Shown here: positions 11,452 through 24,400 of the stretch, piece after piece
Numbering within the stretch: the first letter of the stretch is position 1
Layout of the letters: each line of letters begins with the position of its first letter
From: Candolleomyces eurysporus
Taxonomy: Eukaryota; Basidiomycota; Agaricomycetes; Agaricales; Psathyrellaceae
DNA: 64,000 nt
Reading direction: 5' to 3'
NCBI GenBank assembly: GCA_027579435.1
Contig: JANBPK010001481.1
Location: 26,278 to 90,277 of the forward strand
Position numbers and translations under genes: made by a program
Notes under the pieces: model-generated
Database searches by the model: none
What the model saw: only the letters and a program-made list of their open reading frames with translations
What the model was told of the DNA's origin: nothing

Positions 11452-13639
11452 ATGCCTGGAAATCAAGTTCTCCTGCGGCCACCTCAGCCATTTCCAATGC
11501 TGCATCAACGGGCAGCACCAAAGGCCGATGGCGTGACGTCTTTCTTTCCTGGCGCCAGCGGCGTGAACATGCGGGATATACAGTATTTCGAAAATACCCA
11601 TATTACTATGCATTCAGGTGGTGGCATTGACGATACCCCGAATGATGGTGCGTCAAACTCATTCATTGTCAATTCCGCTGAGAAGCTGAGCCTCAATCAC
11701 TAAATTCTGCAGGCTGGGAACTGCTGTTGAAGAATATCGCACCCAATGCTCTGCATGATTCGAGCGCCCGATACGACGCCCCGAAGTGCGATGAAGACAC
11801 TCGTGTTGAAGTTACTGATGAGATCATGGAATGGATCCAAAATCGCGACGCTCCTCAACGCTTGCTATGCATGACGGGCGCTGCGGGTGCTGGAAAATCT
11901 GCGCTGCAGCAAACTACAGCCGAACGTTGCATGGAGTTGGACATCCTTTCTGCAGCGTTCTTCTGTTCTTGTACAGACCCCACTCGAAACACAACCGCTT
12001 TCATCGTCCCTACCATTGCCTACCAGATAGGATTAAAGCACCACGGCTTCCGAAGGTCCGTTGCCGCTGCCGTGAAGCACGACCCCACGATCTTCTCTCG
12101 GTCTCTACAATCCCAGATGGATGTCCTCATTGTTCGCCCCTTCGAGAGCCTCGGAAGGAGTCCGGGACTTGACACCAACACCTTTCCGTATGCCGTTCTC
12201 ATTGATGGCCTCGATGAGTGCATTGGCCAATATGGCACTACACCCACCGAAGCTGACGATCGATGCCAGGCCGAAGATCGACAAGCAGAGTTATTGGCCG
12301 CCATTAAGCGCTGCATCGTCGACAACAATCTCCCCTTTCGCGTATTTATAGCCAGCAGACCAGAATGGGCTATCCGTACTGCGCTCAAACCTGGTGGTTA
12401 TCTACGGCAGGTGGCGTACCACATAGAACTCAGTGACAATTACGACGCTTCTGGGGATATGCGTCGATACCTGCAGAGGAGGTTCATAAATATCGGTCTA
12501 CAAATCGGCGATCCCCAATGGTTCAGCGAAGATGCCATCGAGACTCTTGTCCAAGCTGCGTCGGGGCAGTTTATTTACGTCGCCACAGTGTATAAGTACA
12601 TATCGGAGCGTCGAAGTTCTCCAGCGGAGAGGCTGAAGGTTATCCTCACTTGGACACCGCACGACGGGCAAGTGGTGCGTCCGTTCGAAGCGCTGGATAG
12701 ACTTTATGCCAAAATCCTGTTGACTGCAAAGAAGGCGTACGAAGCTGTTGATATCCACCACGGACGCGATTTTCTTCTTCTTTTCCGGGCACACCATATG
12801 TGTGTTGACGGGTTTTATATTTCTCTTGTGTTCACAATACTTAGATGTCCAGCGGACGTCCTTTCTGCACTGCTTGGCCTGGAAGCTAGGGCCGAGTACA
12901 TCCTGTCCTCTGACCTCCGCTCCCTTGTAACCCTCGAGGAGGACAGTGTTGGTGATCTATATCTACGTCTGTACCACAAATCCTTCTCCGATTTTCTGGA
13001 GGATGAAAGTCGTGCAAAGGAATTGTTTGTACCAGAATCCCGTGTTTATACACACCTCGCAAAGCGCTGTATGCAACACATCATCGAATGTCCGCTGGAC
13101 TTTGACTCTCGTGCGTATCGCAAGTTGATTCTAGTATTGGCACTGACTTTGACCCGACTTATACCCTCTTATTTTAGTACCGGATCAATGGGAAGAACTC
13201 CCCCTCCCAGAGCAACATAGGTATTCCTTGAAAGAAGCCACCGAGAACTTGCCGTTTTTCTTGTGTCAAGCAAACACTCTGGATGATGAAATTGCTGATT
13301 TCACCCATCACGATGGATGGCCAAAACTCCAAAAGTTGTTGCTTCTAGTCATGGCAACTCGAAAAGGGTGGCTTCGCTCCATCAAGAATTGGAAGCTTTG
13401 GATCGATTGTCTTCGCCATTTTACGGACAATTTGGCAGTGAGCGATCTTCTTCTGTTCTGAGGTGACAACTAACATCGTTTCGGTGTTTCTTTAGGCCCG
13501 AAAGCCTGAGGTTGCTGCGATTATCGACGAGTTGCTTGAAAAGGTGAAGCGTGATCGGGAGGACTTGGATCGCGAAATGGGGGATTTAACTTCTGATTCG
13601 AACCAGCCCTCGTTGGGCCCCTCTTCCCTTACCGAATGA
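11452..13639 (+). CDS. NACHT-domain STAND protein (NLR-like)
   Basis: Nucleotide-binding STAND protein of the large Agaricomycete NACHT family. Exons 11452-11647, 11713-13110, 13178-13437 and 13496-13639 join to 665 residues. The N-terminus carries FFPGASGVNMRDIQYFENTH, a divergent form of the motif seen in basidiomycete NLRs. It is followed by GWELLLKNIAPNALHDSSAR and DAPKCDEDTR, the standard linker before NACHT. The P-loop is MTGAAGAGKSALQQTTAE, Walker B is YAVLIDGLDEC and sensor 1 is FRVFIASRPEWA. The C-terminal winged-helix and helical region includes LYHKSFSDFLED and a short coiled tail. No ankyrin, WD40 or TPR array follows, so the protein is short for an NLR. Start choice is moderately certain. 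Confidence 0.88.
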
Positions 13640-13886
13640 TTTGATCGTCTACCCCAAATCCTGTTGCCTAATATGTGATGTATTTCTTACCTACCGGTAT
13701 TACTACCTGCAATACGAGTTGGAGCATCAGGCTTCCAGCAAACACAATTAAATTTTGAAGACAACCAGTATTGAAAGAGTAGCACTAGCCACTACCACAC
13801 CCAATCGGAACGGATCCTTTCTGACTCAGACGCTGAAGACCCCCGCCTCTCGAATTCCGAAAGCATTGCGGGAAGGTCGCCAGAGC

Positions 13887-14440
13887 CTACACCTCTCCAA
13901 TGCTCGGTTCCACAACAGCGTTCGTATGTGACATATCCGAACCATGAAACTCATTCGTGAGGTATATGAGTCGGAGGCCTGTGCTCGACGTGTTTGCCTC
14001 GGTAGCAGAGAGGGTTACCTCCAACCAGGGATCTCCAAGAGTAGAGTTGAAGATGGGGCTAGCTTTAGCGAAGTGAGATTCGTAGAGCACGAAAACCTCG
14101 CGACGTACGGTGATCATTGAACGCGAATACCCTGTCCGCCATGGTGCTCCAGCCTTTAACTGCTGCAAGATTTTGTTGACGCGAGCCTGGAATTTTGCCG
14201 AGGAGCTGGTGAAGGTCCCCGCTACAGAACGTTCAAAAGACAGATCAATAGTGAGTGAGCACCAGAAGAGAAGAATTGTTTGTGACTTACGGCCCAGGCT
14301 TGGATCTTAAAATCTTTCAAGACGACTACACTTCCATCCGGAGGTCCAGGTTGGAACCAGCCTGCTTCGTTGCATCTGTAGACCGTAAACAATGTCTTGA
14401 GAAAGAGAGAGAAAGACGATGGCGGTGCTGCACTCAGTGT
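13887..14440 (-). pseudogene. Unrecognised coding remnant
   Basis: Two blocks read like protein. One (about 14440-14291) gives TVYRCNEAGWFQPGPPDGSV followed by a GTAAGT donor. The other (14221-13887) contains KFQARVNKILQQLKAGAPWR and ends at a stop. Joining them at the obvious splice sites leaves the frame off by one, and no start is seen upstream. I do not recognise the protein. It may be a decayed gene, or an exon pair disrupted by a sequencing error. Confidence 0.3.
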
Positions 14441-15160
14441 CTACATTTACGGTCGTAAATCATTATCAAATTCTATCGATGCAGATGCATACTTCGAAGA
14501 CTTAGACCCAATGGTGACAAACGATGGACAGGCTCTGGAAGAGAAGGAAAGAAAACTTCGTGAGCCTTCGCGGAGACTGTCGTGAGTAACGCTAACTCGC
14601 TTCTGTGGTCGTACTGCCACCACACACTGGATNAAAAAACACGAAGGTTACTAAGCAATTTAGTTTGCGATAGGCGAAAATCCAGCACGCACGAGAAGCA
14701 ATCATGCTTCTGAAAAGGTCGGCGAGGGTACAGTATTCAAAAATTGCAGCCAGAAACAAGCCACCCCTTCTAGAAACGAGAATGAAGGTCTACTGGAGTG
14801 TGACAAAATCAATACAGTAGTCCTGAGCGAACTTGGACCAATCTGTATCCGAATCTCTGTCATACGAGTTTGGTTGCAAGAATCAGTTCCAAGTAGGGAG
14901 GGCCTCACCCTGGTGGGAACGGGTCCAGGATCGGAGAATCTGAAGCCTCTTGACAGAACTCTCTTTGTACTCCGTGGAGTCGGTGTAGCCTATCTTGGCC
15001 ATTACAAGGAAAGCTCAAAGCCAGAGGATCTTGGTTTGAGCGCTGGTCACAAAACAGGATTTCATTACCGCTGCGGCGTTGATAAGAATCCGCGCCAAAC
15101 TACATTGCACGGGTGGGACGAGCCAATCGAGCTCTTGGTGGCTACAGGGGCCGGGAGGGG
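14441..15160. other. Intergenic region
   Basis: No supported gene. It contains an N beside an A-run at about 14633 and the upstream region of the single-exon gene that follows. Confidence 0.4.
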
Positions 15161-15170
15161 TATTTAAAAG
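15161..15170 (+). promoter_or_regulatory. TATA-like element of the single-exon gene
   Basis: TATTTAAAAG about 75 nt upstream of the ATG at 15244. Position fits a core promoter. Confidence 0.45.
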
Positions 15171-15243
15171 TAGGAGTCTGCAGCCGTTTTAAGCTGTGCG
15201 CTTATTGCCAACGCCCCGCACTCTCAATTTCGTCGTCAATAAG

Positions 15244-15985
15244 GATGGCAGCATCCTTAGTGTATACACCAAGCACATACGACACTTTACCTTCTCTCCA
15301 TGACGCTGCGAGTGAATATCACAAGCGCAACGTATCTGATATTCTGGACAGCTCTGTCCGCCCACTGTTCCTCGACTCCAACCTATACGAGAAATACGGC
15401 GTCTCGTTGTTGCACAAGCACTTTTCCATGGGCCCAACGGAGCGCTTAGTCGAGTTTCACCATACCTCGACGCCTTGGTCGATTGGAGAAGACAAAACCG
15501 ACGCGACTCTTCGGCACCATGACGGATATATCGTCCCGAGGATGTTCTCGTTTAAAAACGATGAGTCCTCAGAGGCTGGAATGCCCATGCCGTACGAGTT
15601 CGCCTTCACCTACGACGAGCCGAAGGCGTTGACAGAAGCGGAGATGGCGTTCTTCAAGGTATTTTCAGCTCTCCTCGTCGCTTACAAGCTTCAGGATATC
15701 CTCGGGATATGCCTTCTCACCGATGCGGACAACGATTTCCCGCTCGAAATCACGGAAGGAAGGGCCAACATTATGATCAAGGGAAACACCATTCCAGCCG
15801 ACGATGTTATTGAAGCCGTGTGGATTTTCTCTCCAGAGCCGCTCCCGGCCACAAATGAGAGCGGTGAGGAGGGGGCGGAGGCGAAGGAGTTCCTGCTGCC
15901 TCCCGGAAAGGTGCCTTACAGGACGTGGAAGTGCGTCAAGGCCTGCAAGAATACGGGCACTGCGCATACAGTCCATTCACCGTAG
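15244..15985 (+). CDS. Conserved-looking hypothetical protein, single exon
   Basis: Uninterrupted frame of 246 residues from the ATG at 15244 to a TAG. No signal peptide or membrane segment is visible. The sequence looks like a folded cytosolic protein, with segments such as YGVSLLHKHFSMGPTERLVE, HHDGYIVPRMFSF and a glutamate-rich stretch before PPGKVPYRTWKC. I have the impression of a fungal family of unknown function but cannot name a domain. A TATA-like element lies about 75 nt upstream. The start is chosen because the frame upstream of 15244 has poor protein character. Confidence 0.72.
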
Positions 15986-16016
15986 CGGCTACTGTGATCA
16001 TCAGGATCCTACCTCC

Positions 16017-16175
16017 CTTCATTGTTGTATCCGTTGAAATTAATCTGTATAACTATGTTGGAAATCCCCATGTACAACAGCATCTGTGCCCTTCCCAGTT
16101 CCCGTCCTCCTTTCATTGTCGTATCCGTTGAAATTTATTTTGGATAACTATGTTGGAAATCCCCATGTACAATAG
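16017..16175 (+). repeat. Imperfect tandem duplication, about 65 bp in two copies
   Basis: Copies at about 16017-16082 and 16110-16175, each running from TTCATTGT to ACAATAGC/ACAACAGC and sharing AACTATGTTGGAAATCCCCA exactly. They lie just 3' of the single-exon gene, probably in or beside its 3' UTR. Confidence 0.8.
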
Positions 16176-16292
16176 CGTCTACCAGTATGCCATTCCCAAA
16201 AAATAAAATATGTATTATTTATTGTCAGTTCTCAAGTTCTCTCATCCTATGTATTTCCCTTTGCTATCATTTTTATCGTGTTCTGAGTTGAT

Positions 16293-17220
16293 CTAACTCA
16301 AACGTAGCATTGTTGGAAGTTTAAATGCCTGTGTATAATAGAGTAGTTTCAATGCTCCCCCGAGTCCCAGTCGTGTGTGTACTATCAGTGAGTGTTCCTG
16401 CTGCAGCTCAGCGACGGCCTCCGGCTTTGCTCCGGCTAGCTCATGATAAAGCAGTCGACCAGGTACGCGAATTTGCCGTTCGATGCGACAGGAACCGTGA
16501 AGAGCCGTGTTAAAGGGATCCGTGATAACAATACTGCCGCTTTGGAGGGCGGCGGAGGTGGCGGTGCGTGACGTCACTGCGTCGGGCAGCAGACGGCCGA
16601 CGCCCGAATTCCTGTTCAGGTTCTCAATGGCATTTGCCATTTGAATGCGAAGTCCAAGTTCCGAGCCCCATTTTCTTCTGATTGGGGTTGCGCTGAGGTC
16701 GGAACTACAGTCAAAATAACGTACGTAGAGCCAATGATTGCAACAGCTGCCAATTAGAACAGTATGGCGTATTTCGAGCGCACGGAATAGCACGGAAGCT
16801 GCTTAGTCTTTCTACCGTACACACCCTTTCGGAAGGGAACATACCTTCCTTTATCAGTGAACATATCATCCATTTACGCTGACTACTACTATGAGTCTGT
16901 GGCACAGGGATGAGGAGAAAATGGAGATCTGTACCTGAACCTGGGGAACAGCTTGTAAATCTGGGGTAAAGACTATCCCGCTCGTCGACGCCGTCCGGAG
17001 CTTGTTTGCACGAATCTCAGCCACAATCCGTACATACCGAGTGCTCAAATAAGTAATTAGAAGGTGCTATTGTGGCTAGAGTCGATCTAGAGGGGCCTTG
17101 ACACGGGATGGACAACGGCAAGGAGTCCCTACGGCATAAACGGAGCGAGATAGCGAATGTAGATGGCGTCTCGCATCCAATCATTGTCGGAGATGGAAGC
17201 GATGGCATTGGTGGTGCCAC
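16293..17220 (-). other. Coding-like segments, gene uncertain
   Basis: Minus-strand segments read plausibly as protein in different frames: AIASISDNDWMRDAIYIRYL near 17205-17140, IVAEIRANKLRTASTSGIVF near 17030-16970, and MANAIENLNRNSGVGRLLPD near 16650-16590. No convincing splice set joins them and no domain is recognised. It may be a decayed or poorly conserved gene. Confidence 0.22.
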
Positions 17221-18605
17221 TTCTTGAGGATAATGCGGCGAGAAACGATACCCTCGCTATAGACGAGTTTCTATTCAGCTGATCCCTCACAGGTAAACAC
17301 ACTCGGGCTCTCTGGCCATATTATCGGAAGCTGGAGTTATCGAAGCGAGTATGCACGTTCGCTGCGCGCCAAGAGGGTGGTTGTTAGCGGACTTGACCAA
17401 TGGTAAGCGTCGGATCCTCTGGAGTGGCGGAGAAGCAAGCACCTCGCAACATTATGAAGGGGTACGTATACGTCTACGGAAGATAGAAGCACCAGGACTT
17501 AATGTGGATACAGTGGCTTTGAAAACTTCTGTTGCTTCTACAATGCCAAGGCTTGCATTGAAGGCGCCATAATGCGATCGGGGACCCACTTGCGCTAGTC
17601 GGACCCTTATTCGCGCGCTCGCAGTCCCTCCAGTCCCGGGTAACGCAACATTTCACCTCATCGAGAGTAACGTAGCCTTGGGCTGGATCAGGAACTTGAA
17701 GTGGATGTTTTGTCAATCCTGGGAGAACGGCACAACGAAATGCCTTTTCGCGCGTTGATAGCGAGGAAAACGGAGAAGGGCTGATAAGAGGGAAGTCTGA
17801 GCCTGGAAACTCTAATGAGCTTCATCGGACACTTGCCAACTTCAGCTTACTTCGGCTGAATCCCCTTGCTCTGAGCCTGAGATCCCCGCAGGGTGGCTAC
17901 AGTGCCCGAGTAGAAGTTTGCCAAGGGCTTTCGCCATTGTTTCCAATGGCGTGGTGCATTGAATCTTACTTCGTGGTTGGCCGGAGGACCGTGTTCTTCA
18001 ATTAATTTCGGTCAGGCTGTCTGCCAAGCCGCCGTCGAGTTTCCTCGCAGCCAAGGGTGAGTGTGATGGATGTGAGTACTATTTATAGTGGATCATAAAC
18101 GTGCTCGCTATGATGTGATGTGACAGCTGTTGGATACATTTGTAGAACGTGTGCCGAGATCTCCTCCATTGTAAGGGGCTCTGACATACTGCGGTCCTAT
18201 TCTTACTCGTTGAAATTAGGGTGATAGTACCGCAAAGGTACTATCCGTCGCATCCGACGCCTGAGATGAAGCCCCACATGAACCCATGATCAATTCAAAC
18301 AATACAATAGCCTTATGATCAAATCGTAAACGCTTTTAGCTTCGGAATCAGTGGAAATATGCAGTTGGAAACGAGATATGACATCCCATCAGCAATCGTA
18401 TCCTTGACCCGAGCTCCGTATCCCAAATGGTTCCCCACTTTCCAGCCCCATCCGCCAAGCACATCTGAAATCTGGGAGCCAGATTTATATACGGGGAGCC
18501 ATAGCGTCTGGGTTCCGCTTTTTCAACTGCCCCTCTACCCCTCTAGCTTTCTTATTAACACGGCCGTTGACAACGTTATCAAACATCACAGCCGACATAT
18601 GAGGG
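17221..18605. other. Intergenic region
   Basis: No supported gene. Open frames are short and lack splice context. It holds the upstream region of the APH-like gene. Confidence 0.4.
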
Positions 18606-21417
18606 ATGGCTACACAAACGATGGTGCAACTCGATACGACCCTTGGGAGACCAAATATCCCCAAACACGGAATTGGTCACAGCGCCTTCCATGTCGTCTT
18701 TGATTACAAGTGCGTATCTACCCCGAATTACCTTTCCGCCCTCCATCCATCTTCCTGTCCATTTCTTAACCATATCTCCCTTTTAACCATCTACTCCCCT
18801 TCATACAGCGCCTCAAATCCACCAACACCGCGCTCCTCAGAGTCGGGATCATATAAAGTTGGATTGAATTCCGTACGAGGGCAGGCAGCAACCAAAGGAG
18901 ACGTTGAACAGGCCGAGACACCCACCACTGTTGACACTACCGCACCAACAACAGCCACACGACACAGCTCTTCGATGCCTAGAAATGGCTCCTCGAACTT
19001 GAGCTTGAATCTGGCCGAGTCCCTATCTTTTACGGAGCCCCCGCTGGCATGGGACTGGGACATTGAACATGAAGATCGGCAGAGGGAGCGCAAGGCTGAC
19101 GCCGCTATGCGCGATACGACTCCATTCGAAGTCGATAGGAGGCTACTGAAGGACGTGGTGAGGGAGAAGATGGGTATCGAGGTTGGGCGGATCAAGTTTT
19201 TGAGTGCCGGTGAGTGGCCATCTCCAGCTTCGATCCCGCACCGCGTTGTCTGACATCGTTGCAGGTACCTTCCACAAGGTCATTCAAATTGTTTATATGC
19301 TCGTACCGATGGCTTATCGCTTTGTAGGCCTACGTTATCACGCTCGTCAATCGCGAAGAGTTGGTTGCGCGTGTCGCCCGGCGATTCATGCCCCGGCTCA
19401 AGACAGAGTCTGAGGTTGCCACGATGAGCTATCTTCGCGAAAAGACAACCGTCCCTGTGCCCAGGATATACCACTACGACTCCAATCCATGGAACCGATT
19501 AGGTGGAGAATTTATCCTCATGTCCAAGGTAACGGTTTTCTCCTTAAAATGGCTAGCGTCGCGTCCCCTGTCTGACGCACGTGATGTGATTTCAGGCTCC
19601 CGGAATTCCGCTCTCAAGAGTCTACCATGGCCTTGCGTACAGCGACCTCGTCAAGCTGATTAAAAATCTAGCCAGCCTCACGATCCAGCTTTTCGCCCAT
19701 AGATTCACGGACATTGGATCGCTCTACTTTGGCCCTGATCCTCGACTCCAAGCCATCGCCTCCGGAACCCCGACTCCCAAAGCCACTCTCCAGCATTACT
19801 CTGGCTTCCCGTTCTCGCCCACCTTGGGTCCCCTTTCGAGGACACCGTCTATGCAATCTGTGCATACGGTTACGCATAACTACCACGTTGGACCTATCAT
19901 CTCCTGGCCGTTCTTTGGCTCCAACCGAGGGAACCTCGACCATCCCACTGAACTGAACCNGGGGGCCCTGGTCAACGACAGTTTCCTATCTGGAATCTTG
20001 CGTTGAACGAGAGATCAACGGTGTCTTGAAGGAGAATGAGGGTAGTGCTGCACCCCACAGACTCCATCTGGATCCTGACGAAATCCACTCGTCATGGCAC
20101 CACAAGCTGCGCGCTGTTCCCGGGGATGAGTCTGATGATTCGGATGAGTACGATTTGGAGGAGAGTGATGAGGAATGGGAGGGTCCTGGGTCGGCGATGT
20201 ATCGTGATTACAGAAGGATGCAGCGAAGCACTTTCCTTGTTGCTCATTTGAATCGAAGAGAGGCTGCCGTGAAGCGGGAAATGGGGAGGTGGAAACAGCT
20301 TATGGAGCGACTAGTTGAGCAAGAACAGAAGGAAGGGGTAAAGGAGGAGTTCAGTTTGGATTGTCATGATTTGAGTTTGGAGAACGTGTTCGTGGATGAG
20401 AATGATCACAGCAAGATTGTAAGTCGTCCTCCTTCACCTTATTTTTAGCCCCTATTCGTATTGTCCGAGATTTCCTTCTCTTCTACATCTAATCTAATCT
20501 TTCACCGACTTACTGACCTGCTTCTTTTCTCATTGTAGACATGCGTCATTGATTGGGAGTCGACGACGACTCGACCGCTCTGGGCGTGCGCCCACGTCCC
20601 CGCGTGCCTCCAATCGAGTCCCTTCGTCTCGAAACTCTTCCGTCAAGCCATCGCCGAACTACCATNCGACCCTCACTTCCGCATTCCACCACCACCTGCG
20701 CATCCCAAGACTGGCCGCTCCATCAGCGTCGACCCAGCGCAGCTCTGCCGTGAATGGCTGTACCACGAAGCGTCCGGTGCTCGATTACGCATGGCGCATC
20801 GGTGCGCTGAATGGGATGGCTGGGAGGAAGGCCTCGTGGATAGTATCTTGGGGCCGGAGGAGATTGAGAAAGAGTGGTTCAAGGTGGGGAGTAGCGAGTA
20901 TGATCATGAGTCGTTGAGAGCAGCGATTGCTTCGCCCGGGCATGATCATGGCCATGAACATGAGATTGATGGGGAGGTCGGTTTGGGTGCGTCGCTTTGG
21001 TCTTCGAAGGCAAAGAATGATGCTCCTTCGTCGTATCGGGATCGGTATAATGGGAGTGCGGGTACTGGGAAGAATGGCAGGAGTAATGGTGTTGGGGCTG
21101 GGTCGGGAGGTAGGCGGGGTGGTGCAGCCGCTGCTCGTGGAGCTGCTTCAGTCCTGAACAAGCCTGCCAAGTTACCTTTCATTGCCGAAGAGCACCAGAA
21201 GGAGAAGATGCTCAACACCACGGGCGATATCTGTGGAGGAAGGGGTGGGGAGCTGGGGAGGCGGTTAGAAGCTTGGTTAACGGTGACCGGAGGTAACGAG
21301 GTTGAGCCGATGAAAAAGTGGAAAGGAGAGGCTGAGGACGAAGGTGGTGTCCATCATGGGGAAGAGTCTGCCAGCGTCCACGAGACCCGCGATCCAATTG
21401 GCCTGATTGGTCGTTGA
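18606..21417 (+). CDS. APH / choline-kinase-like (aminoglycoside phosphotransferase fold) protein
   Basis: Kinase-like protein of the APH superfamily, common and mostly uncharacterised in fungi; the substrate is unknown. Exons 18606-18709, 18809-19209, 19265-19278, 19328-19528, 19596-20418 and 20539-21417 give 806 residues once the N at 19960 is ignored. The nucleotide-binding part contains VEVGRIKFLSAG-type sequence, then AYVITLVNREELVARVARRF and VPVPRIYHYDSNP. The catalytic loop is CHDLSLENVFVDEN and the metal-binding motif is CVIDWES. The N-terminal about 130 residues and the C-terminal about 200 (Gly/Arg/Ala-rich) are low-complexity. The third exon is only 14 nt, and the frame needs it. 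With the N kept, the frame stops soon after 19960; without it, the frame continues through RGPWSTTVSYLESCVE. Confidence 0.87.
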
Positions 21418-24400
21418 ACGGACCTGTACTTTCTTCCCACTCTCAAAGGTCTCCTCAACGAGACATACTACTTCTCGTTTAATTCTCTGCATATTTCGAC
21501 CTACATTTATTGTTTGTTCCTTCCGAACTCTCACTTCCCTCTGCTTATTGCCAAGTAGAACCACCGCCTTATATTTTTCAAGCGGTGCTCTACGTATCAT
21601 TTTCATCCACATCATCATGGTTCTTGGAGTTCATGCATTCTGTCCTCTTCATTTCCTCTGTCATGTCGTGTTCATGTCATAATGTCTCTCATTCGCTGCA
21701 TTACTTTTCTTCGTGTTTCTGTTACAATGATTCATTTTTTGTACCTATCTCTCTTCATGTACATATTTATTTAGGAAGAATTCGAAGCTTGGGCACCGGA
21801 GATGCTCAATCATTACCCTTTTGTACGTTCAATTCCTGCTTTCCCTTCGTTTATCTCTTAGCTGGGCGGAGGGAGGTGAAGGAAGGCCGTTGGTGAGAAA
21901 AATACATCAATGACATCATCAGGCCAAAAGTTTCAAACGAACTTCAACCATTGCTGACCCTCCTCACACTCCTAAGCGAACTGCTTGAATCATCGAAGAA
22001 GCTGAAGAACATGGTCAATCTTAGAGGCTCAGACTAAACTAGGTGGAAACGGACCTATGGAACGACGATGAACACTGGCAACTGGACGCCGACTTCCCAA
22101 AGACATATCCGCGTCGCCGAGCTCGAAGAGATTCAGCAAACGAAATAGGGATTGCCCTGGCGAGATTGACGTCGAAGATAGTTCCAAAGGTTGGTTAGAA
22201 GACCAATACTCTGAGGATACCGCACGCAATGCTGCAGTAGAGAAGGCTGCAAATTTCCTTCTGGAACAATGTGGACCGGATGGCATCGTCGTTCTGTCTT
22301 TCGATACCCATGAATTGTCCGCCTTGGTTCCCTCCCGGGCTGACAGCGATGGAACTCCCTTCACGTTCCTTTCTCGAATCTTCAAGGCCGCGCGGAGCAT
22401 CCTCTAGCTCAACATATTTGCGCCATCTTTGTCTCCCTCGCTGAGCAGCCCAGTCAGCTCTTCCGTTGCAGGACTCTCTTTCACCTCAGTCCGTGAACGC
22501 TGTGGAGTTCATCGCTCACCTTGCACGCGCTCTGTACGATCAAACTACCACNTTTTTCATTATTGTACTTCATGGCCTACTTGCGAACCGCCGTTTCGGT
22601 GGGGTGCTAGGTGGGAGATGGGGACTAAAGAGTCAAGGCTGATTTGCTTTGCTACGTGCAAGCTAGCCACTGCTAAGGACTCTCACTGGTACGATATCGG
22701 GATCTTAGCTTGCCTTGCCGTGCGATTCGCTTTCCGACCTCGGCCCACTAGGAGATCGAGCACGGCTGGGTCAAAAAGTGCTTGCGACTCTGTGTTAAGG
22801 CGGACCCCACTCCGACTCATCTACGAATTGTGGGCGTCGTCCCTTGGGATCTTTTGCTCTCTGAGGCGGCATATGAACATCTCAATTTCGACGCAAAATA
22901 CAGATTTGACAGTCCTCGCCAAAATATTTTTGCACATGGGCGGTTCCATCTTGAGGATAGAGTCGTCGAGGGGCTGGTCATGAGCTTGATCCGTGGATGG
23001 AAGCCAGGGACACGATCGTTTTCAAGAATGCCCCTGGCCAGTGGAACTCGATGCGACCATGGGACCCATTCAGCCACAGTGCTATCCCCCTTCTGGGTTT
23101 TAAAATGGCTGCTTCCTGCCATGAAGAGTTGGGGCGCATGACCCCATCTGTTGGTGACGGTGGCGCTGGAATCACAATTCCGAAGGTGTTCGTGTATGGT
23201 GCAACCGTTTCGTGCAGAATCAAGATTGCAAGATCGTCAGCGCAAAATAAGTAACTATGCGCTCTCCTTTCTCGTGGGGTTGGCGTACTATGTCCCCCTA
23301 ACTAAGCTGGGGTGGACGTACTATGGATCGGACTTAGTGCGACGAAATTTGCGAGGACAATCTGGTGTTGATTCTGTGACATGCTAGCAGCTACTGCGAG
23401 CGGCATTATCACGATGGCGTGGGTTCTACTGTTCTATGGATCCCGTCGCGTTCGGTATTTGCGAGTCCAATCCCAAGCTCTCGATCATACGCATGGCGTT
23501 TTCTTTGGGCTCGACACGCAACCTACCCGTCACTCTGATAAACCAGGGCTCTCATCAACAACATGCCAGCGGGCCCTCGAGTCGACCTTTGGTATCGTAT
23601 GAGTCGTATGANTTTTTGGTTCGCTGGAATCGGTCCCGAAACGTTCGGATGTGCGAACAAGAGGAGGTGAGCGAAACAGAGACCTTCTCGCTTCCTCTTG
23701 GTCGACGTACATGGTTGCCGACCCTGTCGATCCTAGCTTGTTGTCTAGTCTGTCTTGTCAGCGGGAGGAGCTGAAAGAGGACTCGAGAGCCGTTGGACAG
23801 AGACGGGTGGCCATGTGGTAAGAGGCGAATAGCGTGAGCATGGCGGTTGAATAGAGTTTCCCTATGGGTTGGCGTGAAAGGTTATTTCCGCAGACATAAC
23901 GTGAATGTCTGGGAGAGAACTCATTTCACTTGGGTGAAGAAGGGAGACGACTGCATCGGAATGGGTAATGGCTGCGCGGTTAATGTGATGTACTGGTTAA
24001 ATATAGCTTATTTGGATTCATATCAGAGATTGGATTAGACCGTGGCCAGGTGTACAGGGCTCGATATGGAGAAACTCCAACGTTATGTCCTGAGTTCGTT
24101 CCTCTACTAGTCCTTCTTCTTCACACGTACTGTTGGTTTGAGTTATAATTCTAGTGATCGAGTGAGCGGACTGGCGATTTGGGGTGTTCACTTATGCATG
24201 CGGGGACGGTGATAAGCGTTTGGTCATGAAAGTGAATGCTGCCTCGAGGACCCAGCCACATCCCTTGCTCATATCCCGACAGCGAACGTGTAGTGCTCAT
24301 TTATGATTTAGCAGGGTCCTCCGAGGCTAAGAGTCCTGAACTTCATTTCATCCGCTGTCAGGGTCGAAATCGGGTACTCGTCGTCGGCTCGTTGCTCGAA

